A DNA stretch of 9,855 nt, taken from positions 1-9,855 of the forward strand of contig CAIYFP010000529.1 of NCBI GenBank assembly GCA_903925515.1. Direction: 5' to 3'. The position numbers were made by a program, and so were the translations under genes. The DNA comes from an uncultured Verrucomicrobiota bacterium (GTDB lineage: Bacteria > Verrucomicrobiota > Verrucomicrobiia > Limisphaerales > UBA9464). Of this stretch, positions 1-8,862 are shown in pieces; within the stretch, counting starts at the first letter, position 1; every line of letters begins with the position of its first letter. The notes below the pieces were generated by a model. That model was given only the letters and a program-made list of their open reading frames with translations, made no database searches and had not been told where the DNA came from.

Positions 1-190
1 CCCCGGGGCTTCGTGGTTCGTCCGTCACAGACCGCTGCGGGTATGCTCCGTCCTCACGCCTTGCCCCGGGGCATTCTTGGAGCAACCAAACACCAGCGAT
101 TTGTGAGACACGACACCAGGTGCATTCCCTCGCCAACTCGCCCTTTCCAAGGCTCGCATTCCCCGCCCGTCCAGGGCATCCTTGACCTCC
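1..190. other. Gene-free left edge with a 12-bp palindrome
   Basis: I find no convincing gene in this stretch, and reading frames through it do not resemble a known protein. It contains the perfect 12-bp palindrome TGCCCCGGGGCA at 62-73, and its core CCCCGGGG also occurs at positions 1-8. The stretch is upstream of the RidA gene and presumably holds its promoter, but no convincing -35/-10 pair is visible. The twin GC palindromes could belong to an interspersed repeat whose left end is outside the window. Confidence 0.5.
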
Positions 191-652
191 ATGAGCGCCG
201 AATCTCGCATCACGGAGTTGAACCTCGTCCTGCCACCCGCTCCCAAGCCCGTGGCCGTGTACCGGCCCGTCGTCGTCTTCAACAACGCCGCCTACGTCTC
301 CGGACATGGACCCGTCCGCACCGACGGGTCCCTCATCACCGGCGTCGTCGGACGCGAGCTGGACCTCGCCGCCGGGCATGCCGCCGCGCGTCAGGTCGGC
401 CTTGCCATCCTCGCCTCCCTCCGCGCCCACCTCGGCTCCCTCGACCGCGTCCGCCGCGTGATCAAGATCCTCGGCATGGTCAACACCGCGCCGGACTTCT
501 ACGACCACCCCAAGGTCATCAATGGATGCAGCGAGCTTTTTGCCGAGGTCTGGGGGCCGGAACACGGCATCGGCGCCCGCTCCGCAGTCGGCATGGGCCC
601 GCTCCCCGGCAACATCGCCGTCGAGATCGAGGTCATCTTCGAGATCGCCTGA
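191..652 (+). CDS. RidA/YjgF/YER057c/UK114-family protein (probable enamine/imine deaminase)
   Basis: The 153-residue product belongs to the RidA superfamily of small trimeric cytosolic proteins. Characterised members hydrolyse reactive enamines/imines such as 2-aminoacrylate to keto acids and ammonia. Visible hallmarks are the YVSGHGP segment (residues 35-41), the NGCSELFAEVWG helix region (111-122) and the C-terminal block ARSAVGMGPLP...VEIEVIFEI. By eye, Arg130 aligns with the substrate-binding Arg105 of E. coli RidA, and Glu145 with Glu120. The protein is about 25 residues longer than E. coli RidA (128 aa), with an N-terminal LPPAPKPVAVYRPVV segment typical of a longer subgroup. The ATG at 191 was preferred to an in-frame TTG at 182 because the family-like sequence starts just after it; no Shine-Dalgarno motif is visible. 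The PLP-enzyme gene begins 41 bp downstream, so the two are probably co-transcribed. The family call is firm, the exact substrate unknown. Confidence 0.93.
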   Translation: MSAESRITELNLVLPPAPKPVAVYRPVVVFNNAAYVSGHGPVRTDGSLITGVVGRELDLAAGHAAARQVGLAILASLRAHLGSLDRVRRVIKILGMVNTAPDFYDHPKVINGCSELFAEVWGPEHGIGARSAVGMGPLPGNIAVEIEVIFEIA

Positions 653-681
653 TCCGTTCCTCTCGTCCTGCCCCACAGCCC

Positions 682-687
682 GGAAGG
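682..687 (+). promoter_or_regulatory. Probable ribosome binding site for the PLP-enzyme gene
   Basis: GGAAGG lies 6 nt upstream of the ATG at 694. It is the best Shine-Dalgarno-like motif before any start in the window. It supports starting the PLP enzyme at 694, although the frame stays open as far left as position 13. Confidence 0.5.
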
Positions 688-693
688 CCCACC

Positions 694-1812
694 ATGCCTC
701 TTACCCTTCCATGGCCCGCCCTGATCAACGCGGCCGAGATTCCCTCGCCCGCCCTGCTCATCGACGAGCCCCGCATGGAGGCCAACCTCGCCGCCACCCT
801 CGCCATCGCGGGCTCCCCCGCACGCCTCCGGCCCCACCTCAAGACCCACAAGCTTCCTCAGGTCGTCCAGCGCCTCGTCCAGCTCGGCGTCACCAAGGCC
901 AAGGTCGCCACCATTGCCGAGGCCGAGCTCGCCGCCCGGAATGGCATCCACGACATCCTCCTCGCCCTCCAGCCCGTCGGGCCCGCCGCGACTCGCCTCG
1001 CCATGCTCGCCGCCCGGTTCCCTGCCCTCCGCTGGTCCGCCATCTTCGACTCCCACGACGCCGTCCGCGCCATCCTCCCGGCCCTCGCCGATGCCGGTGC
1101 GCCACCCTTGGGCGCATGGATCGACCTCGACCTTGGGCAACACCGGACCGGCGTTCCCCCGGGCCCCATCGCCGTGGATCTCGCCTGTGAGATCCTTCGT
1201 CACCCCGCCCTCGCATGGCGCGGGCTTCATGCCTACGACGGCCACCTTGGCATGCCCGACCTCGCCGACCGCACCCGCGCATGCAACGAGGCCTTCGCCC
1301 CCGTCGAGGACCTTGCGCGACGCCTCCTTGACCGCGCCATCGCCGTGCCGGCCCTCGTTGCAGGCGGTTCCCCAACCTTTGCCATCCACGCGCGTCGGCC
1401 GGACGTTGAGCTTAGCCCTGGAACAACCGTCCTCTGGGATGCCGGGTACGCCTCCAAGTTCCAAGACCTCCCCTTCACGCCTGCCGCCATCCTTCTCGCC
1501 CGCGTCGTCAGTCGCCCCACCCCGGACTCCATCTGCCTCGACCTCGGCCACAAGGCCGTCGCCTCCGAAATGCCCCATCCCCGCGCCCTGTTTCCTGCCA
1601 TTCCCGACGCCGAACCCATCTCCCACAGCGAGGAACACCTCGTCCTCAGGACCACCCTCGCGCCCCAGTTGCCCCCCGGCTCCGTCGTGTACTGCATCCC
1701 ATGGCACGTTTGCCCCACCGTCGCCCTCCACCAAGAGGCATGGATCGTCCGAGACCATGCTGCCGCGGAACGTTGGCCCATCGACGCCCGCGCACGCCGA
1801 CTCTCCATCTAG
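694..1812 (+). CDS. PLP-dependent D-serine dehydratase / D-threonine aldolase family enzyme (DSD1-like)
   Basis: The 372-residue product is a fold-type III (alanine-racemase-like) PLP enzyme. Residues about 15-235 form the PLP-binding barrel. RPHLKTHK (46-53) carries the expected Schiff-base lysine, Lys50, and GGSPT (224-228) is the phosphate-binding region. The C-terminal D-serine-dehydratase-like domain follows, with ELSPGT (239-244), LGHKAV (284-289) and SEEH (312-315). Near the C-terminus His338-Val-Cys340 lies in PWHVCPT. As I recall the family, eukaryotic-type D-serine dehydratase holds its metal with His-x-Cys and D-threonine aldolase with His-x-Asp, so the Cys favours the dehydratase side. 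D-serine dehydration yields pyruvate and ammonia through 2-aminoacrylate, the class of compound removed by RidA, which is encoded just upstream. The ATG at 694 fits the family N-terminus (PSPALLIDEPRMEAN) and has GGAAGG 6 nt before it. Family assignment is secure; substrate is inferred. Confidence 0.9.
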   Translation: MPLTLPWPALINAAEIPSPALLIDEPRMEANLAATLAIAGSPARLRPHLKTHKLPQVVQRLVQLGVTKAKVATIAEAELAARNGIHDILLALQPVGPAATRLAMLAARFPALRWSAIFDSHDAVRAILPALADAGAPPLGAWIDLDLGQHRTGVPPGPIAVDLACEILRHPALAWRGLHAYDGHLGMPDLADRTRACNEAFAPVEDLARRLLDRAIAVPALVAGGSPTFAIHARRPDVELSPGTTVLWDAGYASKFQDLPFTPAAILLARVVSRPTPDSICLDLGHKAVASEMPHPRALFPAIPDAEPISHSEEHLVLRTTLAPQLPPGSVVYCIPWHVCPTVALHQEAWIVRDHAAAERWPIDARARRLSI

Positions 1813-1873
1813 CCCCAAGCCATCCCGTGGCGCCGGACGGCACCCCGCGACAACGCCCACCCTCCCTGCCCGC

Positions 1874-1900
1874 TTCGCCATTCGCCATTCGCCATTCGCC

Positions 1901-1901
<1 letters not shown>
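1874..1901 (+). repeat. Four tandem copies of TTCGCCA ending at the uup start codon
   Basis: The heptamer TTCGCCA occurs four times head to tail (1874-1880, 1881-1887, 1888-1894, 1895-1901). The last A is the A of the uup ATG. The repeat occupies the place of a ribosome binding site, so a change in copy number would alter the leader next to the start without shifting the reading frame. No other Shine-Dalgarno motif is visible in the 88-bp gap after the PLP-enzyme gene. Confidence 0.9.
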
Positions 1902-3784
<1,883 letters not shown>

Positions 3785-3930
3785 CCCGGCATCGACGTTC
3801 GCCTGCCTCCCCTGCCCCATTCCCCGGACGAACTCTCCCTTGCGCCCCGCGCCCCGGCACGGCTTCATCCTCGCCGTGTCACGCGCCTTGTGCACGACCA
3901 CCTGATGCCGCGTTCGCCCCACGCAGGGTG

Positions 3931-3970
3931 AACGCTCCTCGCCTCGCACCGTTGGGTCCGGGGCGTTTTT
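3931..3970 (+). terminator. Hairpin plus T tract between uup and thrS: uup terminator or thrS leader attenuator
   Basis: AACGCTCC (3931-3938) can pair with GGGGCGTT (3960-3967), an 8-bp stem with one G-U pair and a 21-nt loop, overlapping the tract TTTTT (3966-3970). This is Rho-independent terminator geometry on the + strand, although the loop is long. It lies 146 nt past the uup stop and 46 nt before the thrS ATG, so it may end the uup transcript or act in the thrS leader. No T-box sequence (AGGGTGGNACC-type) is seen. Confidence 0.5.
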
Positions 3971-4016
3971 GTTGGCAGACAAGGGGACCGCGCACGGCCC
4001 GCGACACGCACAAGCC

Positions 4017-5876
4017 ATGCATAACGCGGAGAACGCAGGCGGCCTCGAGGCCGCAAAGACCGAGGTCCAGCGCAAGTCCCTCGATCAACGCGAGCAAATG
4101 GACGAGCTCATGCGCGTCCGCCATTCCTGCGCCCACATCCTCGCCACCGCCGTCCTTCGCCTCTGGCCCGACGCCCTCCTCGACATCGGCCCGCCCACCG
4201 CCGAGGGCTTCTACTACGACTTCGATCTCCCCTCCCACCGCTTCACCCCCGAGGACTTCCCCCGCATCGAGGAGGAGATGCGCAAGGTCATCAAGGAGAA
4301 CCAAGTGTTCGAACGCTCCGTCGTCACCCGCGACGAGGCCCGCCAGCACTTCGCCTCCCGCGGCCAACGCTTCAAGGTCGAGCGCCTCGCCGACATCCCC
4401 GAGGGCGAGCCCATCAGCTTCTATCGCAACGGCGACTTCACCGACCTCTGCGCGGGCCCCCACGTCATGCGCACCGGCAACGTCAAGCCCGCCGCCTTCA
4501 AGCTCCTCAAGGTCGCCAGCGCCTACTTCCGCGGAAACGAAAAGAACCCCCAGCTCCAGCGCCTCTACGGCACCGCCTTCAAGGGCAAGGAAGACCTCGA
4601 GGCATGGGTCAAGCAACAGGAGGAGGCCAAGCGCCGCGACCACCGCCGCATCGGCGCCGAAATGGGCCTCTTCGCCTTTGACTCCGACTACGTCGGGCCC
4701 GGCCTCCCCCTCTGGCTCCCCAAGGGCACCGTCCTCGTCGAGGAACTCGAACGCCTCGCCAAGGAAACCGAGTTCGCCGCCGGTTACGTCCGCGTCCGGA
4801 CCCCCCATCTCGCCAAGGAGAAAATGTACGTCACCTCCGGCCACCTCCCCTACTACGCCGAGAGCATGTTCGCCCCCATGGAGTTCAAGGAGTCCGACTC
4901 CGACGAGGCGCCCACCCGGTACTACCTCAAGGCGATGAACTGCCCCCATCACCACCGCATCTTCGCCGCCGAGCCCCGCAGCTACCGCGACCTCCCGCTC
5001 CGCCTTGCCGAGTACGGCACCTGCTACCGCTACGAACAGTCCGGCGAGCTCTTCGGCCTCATGCGCGTCCGTTCCATGCAGATGAACGACGCCCACATCT
5101 ACCTCACCCCGGAGCAGTTCGCCGCCGAGTTCAACGCCGTGAACGAAATGTACCTCAAGTACTTCAAGGTCTTCGGCCTCGACCGCTACCTCATGCGGTT
5201 CAGCACCCATGACCCCAGCAAGCTCGGCCAGAAGTTCGTCAACGAGCCCGAGCTCTGGAAACAGACCGAGGACATGGTCCGCGACGTCCTCAAGTCCTCC
5301 GGCATCAACTACGTCGAGGTCCCCAACGAGGCCGCCTTCTACGGACCCAAAATCGACGTCCAGGTCTGGAGCGCCATCGGACGCGAGTTCACCATCGCCA
5401 CCAACCAGGTCGATTTCGCCGTCCCCAAGCGCTTCGGCCTCGTCTATCGCGACCGCGACAACTCCGAGCGCACCCCCCTCTGCATCCATCGCGCTCCCCT
5501 CGGCACCCACGAACGCTTCATCGGGTTCCTCATCGAGCACTACGCCGGCAACTTCCCCCTCTGGCTCGCGCCCGAGCAGGCCCGCGTCCTTGCCATCGGC
5601 GACGAACCCCGCCTCCTCGACCACGCCCGCGCCCTCGTCGCCCAGCTCCGCTCCCATGGCATCCGCGCCGAGGCCGACCTCTCCAACAACCCCATCAAGG
5701 GCAAGATCCAGGACGCCGAGCAGGCACGCGTCCACACCATGCTCGTCCTCGGCGCCCGCGACCTCGACGCCGGCGTCGTTTCCGTCCGCCTCCATGGCAA
5801 GGGCCCCCAAGGCGCCAAGCCCCCGGCCGAGGTCGTCGCATCCATGGTTGAGGCCATCCGCTCCAGATCATCCTAG
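4017..5876 (+). CDS. thrS: Threonyl-tRNA synthetase lacking the N-terminal TGS domain
   Basis: The 619-residue cytosolic enzyme charges tRNA-Thr with threonine. The editing domain (about 32-205) has RHSCAH (His36, His40) and LCAGPHV (Cys145, His149), matching E. coli His73, His77, Cys182 and His186, which hydrolyse Ser-tRNA-Thr. The class II core (about 225-515) has motif 1 around RTPHLAKEKMYVTSGHLPYY; motif 2 YRYEQSGELFGLMRVR with Arg338; motif 3 with Arg500 in THERFIG; and zinc ligands Cys309 (MNCPHHH), His360 (NDAHIY) and His491 (CIHRAP). The anticodon-binding domain covers about 520-619. E. coli ThrRS (642 aa) has about 60 TGS residues before the editing domain; here only about 30 unrelated residues precede it. 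TGS-less ThrRS occurs in other lineages, such as cyanobacteria. The ATG at 4017 was chosen; in-frame ATGs at 4098 and 4110 are alternatives. No strong Shine-Dalgarno motif is visible. Confidence 0.97.
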   Translation: MHNAENAGGLEAAKTEVQRKSLDQREQMDELMRVRHSCAHILATAVLRLWPDALLDIGPPTAEGFYYDFDLPSHRFTPEDFPRIEEEMRKVIKENQVFERSVVTRDEARQHFASRGQRFKVERLADIPEGEPISFYRNGDFTDLCAGPHVMRTGNVKPAAFKLLKVASAYFRGNEKNPQLQRLYGTAFKGKEDLEAWVKQQEEAKRRDHRRIGAEMGLFAFDSDYVGPGLPLWLPKGTVLVEELERLAKETEFAAGYVRVRTPHLAKEKMYVTSGHLPYYAESMFAPMEFKESDSDEAPTRYYLKAMNCPHHHRIFAAEPRSYRDLPLRLAEYGTCYRYEQSGELFGLMRVRSMQMNDAHIYLTPEQFAAEFNAVNEMYLKYFKVFGLDRYLMRFSTHDPSKLGQKFVNEPELWKQTEDMVRDVLKSSGINYVEVPNEAAFYGPKIDVQVWSAIGREFTIATNQVDFAVPKRFGLVYRDRDNSERTPLCIHRAPLGTHERFIGFLIEHYAGNFPLWLAPEQARVLAIGDEPRLLDHARALVAQLRSHGIRAEADLSNNPIKGKIQDAEQARVHTMLVLGARDLDAGVVSVRLHGKGPQGAKPPAEVVASMVEAIRSRSS

Positions 5877-5936
5877 CCCCGGCCATCCCCGTCGGGTCCC
5901 TCCACCCAAGCCCCCGCCGACCACCATGGATGCCCC

Positions 5937-6290
5937 ATGAACCACTCCCAGCATCCAAGGAAGCCCATCCCTCATCGCGTCCTCGGCCTTTGGTTGCTCC
6001 GTGCCCTCGGCGCCTCGGGCCTCATGGTCCTGTCCTCCCTCGCCGTCGGTACCCTCGGCTACCACCACTTCGCCCACCTCCCATGGATCGACGCCCTCTA
6101 CAACGCCGCCATGATCCTGACTGGCATGGGTCCCGCCGCTGAACTCCACACTGACGGCGCCAAGCTCTTCGCCTCCGCCTACGCCCTCTTCTCCGGCGTC
6201 GTGTTCGTCACCGCCGCCGGCATCATGGTCTCGCCCCTCTTCATGCGCCTCCTCCATCACTTCCACCTCGACCGCCACGCCAACGACTGA
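5937..6290 (+). CDS. Small two-helix membrane protein with a potassium-channel-like pore layout
   Basis: The 117-residue product has a short basic N-terminus, a first membrane helix (about 17-40), a re-entrant-looking amphipathic stretch LPWIDALYNAAMILTGMGP (48-66), a second helix (about 77-100) and a His-rich basic tail ending HHFHLDRHAND. The order helix, pore helix, filter, GKLFA-like entry, helix resembles two-helix ion-channel domains (Pfam Ion_trans_2). There DALYNAAMILTGMGP would sit where K+ channels have the pore helix and TVGYGD, and GAKLFASAYALFSGVVF resembles the start of the inner helix. The canonical filter is absent: LTGMGP (61-66) keeps only the two glycines. Conserved-looking proteins of this kind are usually annotated hypothetical, so I give no function. 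The gene starts 60 bp after thrS on the same strand and converges on the SGNH gene with 30 bp between them. No Shine-Dalgarno motif is seen. Confidence 0.8.
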   Translation: MNHSQHPRKPIPHRVLGLWLLRALGASGLMVLSSLAVGTLGYHHFAHLPWIDALYNAAMILTGMGPAAELHTDGAKLFASAYALFSGVVFVTAAGIMVSPLFMRLLHHFHLDRHAND

Positions 6291-6320
6291 CACGCCGGTC
6301 GTCCCAAGCCCTCCCCAGCC

Positions 6321-7184
6321 TCACGGCCCGGACATCTCCGCCAGCATCGACGCCGTTGCCACCGCCGAAGCCCCGTCCAGATGCCTCCCATCCGTGTACC
6401 GGGGCACCCATCCCCTCCGAAACCACGCCTCCCTCAGGTCCACCCGGCCCAGCTTGAATTCCAACTGCAACCGGTCCGCAAGGTCGTGTCCACGCCGTGG
6501 CCCCGGTCGCCTCGTCTCGCCCGAGGGCATGTCCACGAACACCACCCGCACGTTGCGCCGCGCCATTTCCCGCAGGATTCCCCTCCAACGTTCCTCCACC
6601 CCGGCATCCACCGGCGCCGCCTCCACGGGCTCCCCCATCGCCATCGACGCCTCGTTCGTCGTCAAGGTCTCACCCTTCACCCCGCCCTCCCGCCGCACCT
6701 TCAACGCCGAATAGACCACGCTTGAAGGCCGCCGCGACGCCCGAAACACCGGACACCACACCGCCAGCCGCATCCCGAACGAACCCAGCCCGTCCATCAA
6801 AGCACGGTCGTTCCCCGTCTCTCCCCGCCCTAGCAGGTACGTCTCCACCCAGATCGTCTCCGGCAAATCCTTCCGCCGCATCAACACTTCCATCCCCACC
6901 CACGGCCCCGACCCATCCAGCCCGAGGTTCCCCATGTCCCCAAGCCGCGTCCCCTTGAAATACGACGCCAGCAACCGCCCCGACAACGACGACCCCACGA
7001 TCACATTCGACGGTGCCGACCCTCGCGCGAGATACCCCTCGATCCGAATCCGGTTGGCCGCCTCGTTGTACTCCGCGAACTCCGCCGCCATCCCCGGCCT
7101 TTCCGCAAGCCATGCCCATGCCGCCATCAAGACCGCCGCCACGCCAAGGATCCCCAGCGCCTGCCTTGTGCCCCCTCGCATCAT
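6321..7184 (-). CDS. Membrane-anchored SGNH-hydrolase-like protein, probable partner of the MBOAT acyltransferase
   Basis: The 287-residue product begins with a basic N-terminus and one hydrophobic helix (about 8-29), consistent with a membrane anchor and a domain outside the cytoplasm. The block VIVGSSLSGRL (61-71) resembles the first SGNH motif, with GSS in place of GDS (Ser66 the likely nucleophile). YTDGRHLD (263-270) gives the C-terminal D-x-x-H pair (Asp265, His268). VRVVFVDMPSGE (212-223) looks like a core strand and loop. Overall similarity to characterised families is low, so the call rests on these motifs plus context. Starts at 7184 or 7181 (ATGATG) follow the MBOAT stop by 2 bp, implying translational coupling. 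Paired MBOAT and SGNH proteins, as in AlgI with AlgJ/AlgX or PatA with PatB, O-acetylate exported polysaccharides or peptidoglycan; the SGNH member usually transfers the acetyl group to glycan. The glycan here is unknown. Confidence 0.75.
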   Translation of the reverse strand: MMRGGTRQALGILGVAAVLMAAWAWLAERPGMAAEFAEYNEAANRIRIEGYLARGSAPSNVIVGSSLSGRLLASYFKGTRLGDMGNLGLDGSGPWVGMEVLMRRKDLPETIWVETYLLGRGETGNDRALMDGLGSFGMRLAVWCPVFRASRRPSSVVYSALKVRREGGVKGETLTTNEASMAMGEPVEAAPVDAGVEERWRGILREMARRNVRVVFVDMPSGETRRPGPRRGHDLADRLQLEFKLGRVDLREAWFRRGWVPRYTDGRHLDGASAVATASMLAEMSGP

Positions 7185-7186
7185 GA

Positions 7187-8617
7187 TCAGAATTGGAAAT
7201 AGATGAAGTCCCCGCCGCTCCCCGAGTTCACCAACACCAGGAACAGCATCGTCCCGTACGCCAAAGCCTCCACCCTCGCCCGCCACGCCGGAGCCCATCC
7301 CGCCCGCCACGACGCCAGCCCCCCCCACGCGTGATGCAACGCCACCGGCAGCCCAAACAACCCGATCACGAACGCCGACTGCGGCAACACCCCGTCCCCG
7401 TTCGTCGCAAGGCACCGCACAAAACCCCACGCATGCCGGATGTCCGGCAACTGGAACAGCAACCAGAGCAACGACACCCCGTGGAACGTCACCACCCATC
7501 CCAACGCACGCCTCCACAACGGCCATCGCCCCGGGTCCCCTCGCCCCACGCCCGTCCATCGCTCCAACGCCAGCCCCACCCCATGCGCCGTACCCCATGC
7601 CGCATAGCTCCACGCCGCCCCGTGCCACAACCCCCCAAGGAACATCACCAGAAACAAGTTCACGTACGTCCGCGCCTCCCCGTGCCGGTTCCCCCCAAGC
7701 GGAATGTACAGGTACTCCCTCAGCCAGCTCGACAACGACAGGTGCCAGCGCCTCCAGAAATCCGTGAGGCTTGGCGCAAGGTACGGATGCAGGAAGTTCA
7801 GCGGCAGCTCATATCCAAACAACCGCGCCAGCCCCTGCGCAATCAATGAGTACCCCGCGAAGTCCGCGAAGATCCGGAACGAAAACCCATACAACAGCAA
7901 CAGCAGGCTCCCCCGCGGCAGCTCCATGAAGCCAGGCCATGCCAACGCCGCCGTGGCCTCCTTCAGGTTGTCCGCCACCACCATTTTCAGGAAAAAACCC
8001 AGCACCAGCTTCCTCAACGCCCCTCCCCAGTCCACGTCCCACAACCGCTTCGGGCCGATCTGATGGAAGAACTCCCCCGCCTTCACGATCGGCCCCGCGA
8101 TCAACTGCGGAAAGAACGCCTTGAAGAACCAGACCCGCGCATGAAACCAACCCTCCTCCTTCCTCCCCCGCGGCGGCTCCAGCCCCGGGAAACCCGAGGC
8201 CCCAGCCCGCCAGCTCTCCATCACAAGGCTGATCCCTTGGAACGTGTAAAACGAGATGCCGATCGGCAGCGGGATGCTCCCAATCCATGAACCCGACGCC
8301 CCATCCCAGAACGTCCCCACCACCAACCCCGCATACTTGAAGAATCCCAGCGCCCCAAGATTGAACCCCAACGCCCCCCACATCACGCGCCGCCGCCGCG
8401 CCAACGGCGCACCCGGCCTCATCAACTCCCGCGCCGCCCACGAGTTGAGCCCAGTCGAAACCATCAGCAACGGCACCAGCCACGGCGTGTGCCATCCGTA
8501 GAAAGCAAGGCTCGCGACCGTCAGCACCCCGACCTGCCACCACGCACGCCGCCATGCATGGTGCAGCAACCAGACCACCGGCAGGAACGCGGCAAATGTC
8601 CAACTATTAAACAGCAT
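7187..8617 (-). CDS. MBOAT-family membrane O-acyltransferase, AlgI-like
   Basis: The 476-residue polytopic inner-membrane protein belongs to the AlgI/DltB-type MBOAT family, which moves acyl (usually acetyl) groups across the membrane for exported polysaccharides. Visible landmarks are the N-terminal MLFNSWTFAAFLPVVWLL helix, PIGISFYTFQGIS (118-130), the invariant block DFWRRWHLSLSSWLREYLYIP (286-306) followed by LGGNRHG, and LGGLWHGAAW (328-337) carrying the expected catalytic His332. The C-terminus, ending FIYFQF, is characteristic of AlgI-like proteins. Length is normal for the family (AlgI is about 520 aa). An extra charged segment, about 146-157 (LEPPRGRKEEGW), lies in a loop. The gene is first in a two-gene unit with the SGNH-like protein, 2 bp apart. 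The start at 8617 matches the family N-terminus. The acetylated glycan cannot be told from this window, as no glycosyltransferase lies next to it. Confidence 0.95.
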   Translation of the reverse strand: MLFNSWTFAAFLPVVWLLHHAWRRAWWQVGVLTVASLAFYGWHTPWLVPLLMVSTGLNSWAARELMRPGAPLARRRRVMWGALGFNLGALGFFKYAGLVVGTFWDGASGSWIGSIPLPIGISFYTFQGISLVMESWRAGASGFPGLEPPRGRKEEGWFHARVWFFKAFFPQLIAGPIVKAGEFFHQIGPKRLWDVDWGGALRKLVLGFFLKMVVADNLKEATAALAWPGFMELPRGSLLLLLYGFSFRIFADFAGYSLIAQGLARLFGYELPLNFLHPYLAPSLTDFWRRWHLSLSSWLREYLYIPLGGNRHGEARTYVNLFLVMFLGGLWHGAAWSYAAWGTAHGVGLALERWTGVGRGDPGRWPLWRRALGWVVTFHGVSLLWLLFQLPDIRHAWGFVRCLATNGDGVLPQSAFVIGLFGLPVALHHAWGGLASWRAGWAPAWRARVEALAYGTMLFLVLVNSGSGGDFIYFQF

Positions 8618-8841
8618 CCCTTGGCGCGCCCACTGCCCCCCTTAAGCGCCCCCCATTGCTACGGCAAACGCCTCCCGCCCTTCAAGCTTCCCCTGCCCGC
8701 CACGTCCACCTCGTCAAACCCATCCCGGCGATGGCGGATGGGATCTCCAAGCCCCTCCCATGGAAATCATGGCATGTCCCCGCCCGTAGCCCCCCCGCGC
8801 CTTGCCCAAATGGCGGCCCAATCCATCCACCCGCCGTAAAC

Positions 8842-8862
8842 GTGGCAGCGGCATCTTGCCGC
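8842..8862. repeat. Copy 1 of a 21-bp hairpin repeat
   Basis: These 21 bp are identical to 8955-8975. The core GCGGCA-TCT-TGCCGC (8848-8862) is a perfect inverted repeat with a 3-nt loop. Flanking CGTGGCA (8841-8847) can pair with TGCCACG (8895-8901), which could close a larger structure. Confidence 0.85.

Noticed and set aside
182..190. TTG start for the RidA protein three codons upstream of the ATG
   Set aside because: The ATG at 191 is closer to the usual N-terminus, and neither start has a ribosome binding site favouring the TTG.
13..693. Upstream extension of the PLP-enzyme reading frame as far as position 13
   Set aside because: It would overlap the whole RidA gene in another frame, has Arg/Pro-rich shadow composition and no family similarity before the Met at 694.
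3785..4016. T-box riboswitch upstream of thrS
   Set aside because: Neither the conserved T-box sequence nor a stem I layout is seen, and T-boxes would be unexpected in this kind of organism.
3879..5810. 643-codon - strand open frame
   Set aside because: It is antisense to thrS with the same biased composition and no recognisable domain.
6283..6302. Inverted repeat ACGAC/GTCGT between the converging genes
   Set aside because: The stem is only 5 bp with a 10-nt loop and no T tract on either strand; too weak to call a terminator.
8640..8667. Possible - strand promoter (TTGCCG, 16-nt spacer, TTAAGG) before the MBOAT gene
   Set aside because: Both hexamers match the sigma-70 consensus poorly, and such matches are expected by chance.
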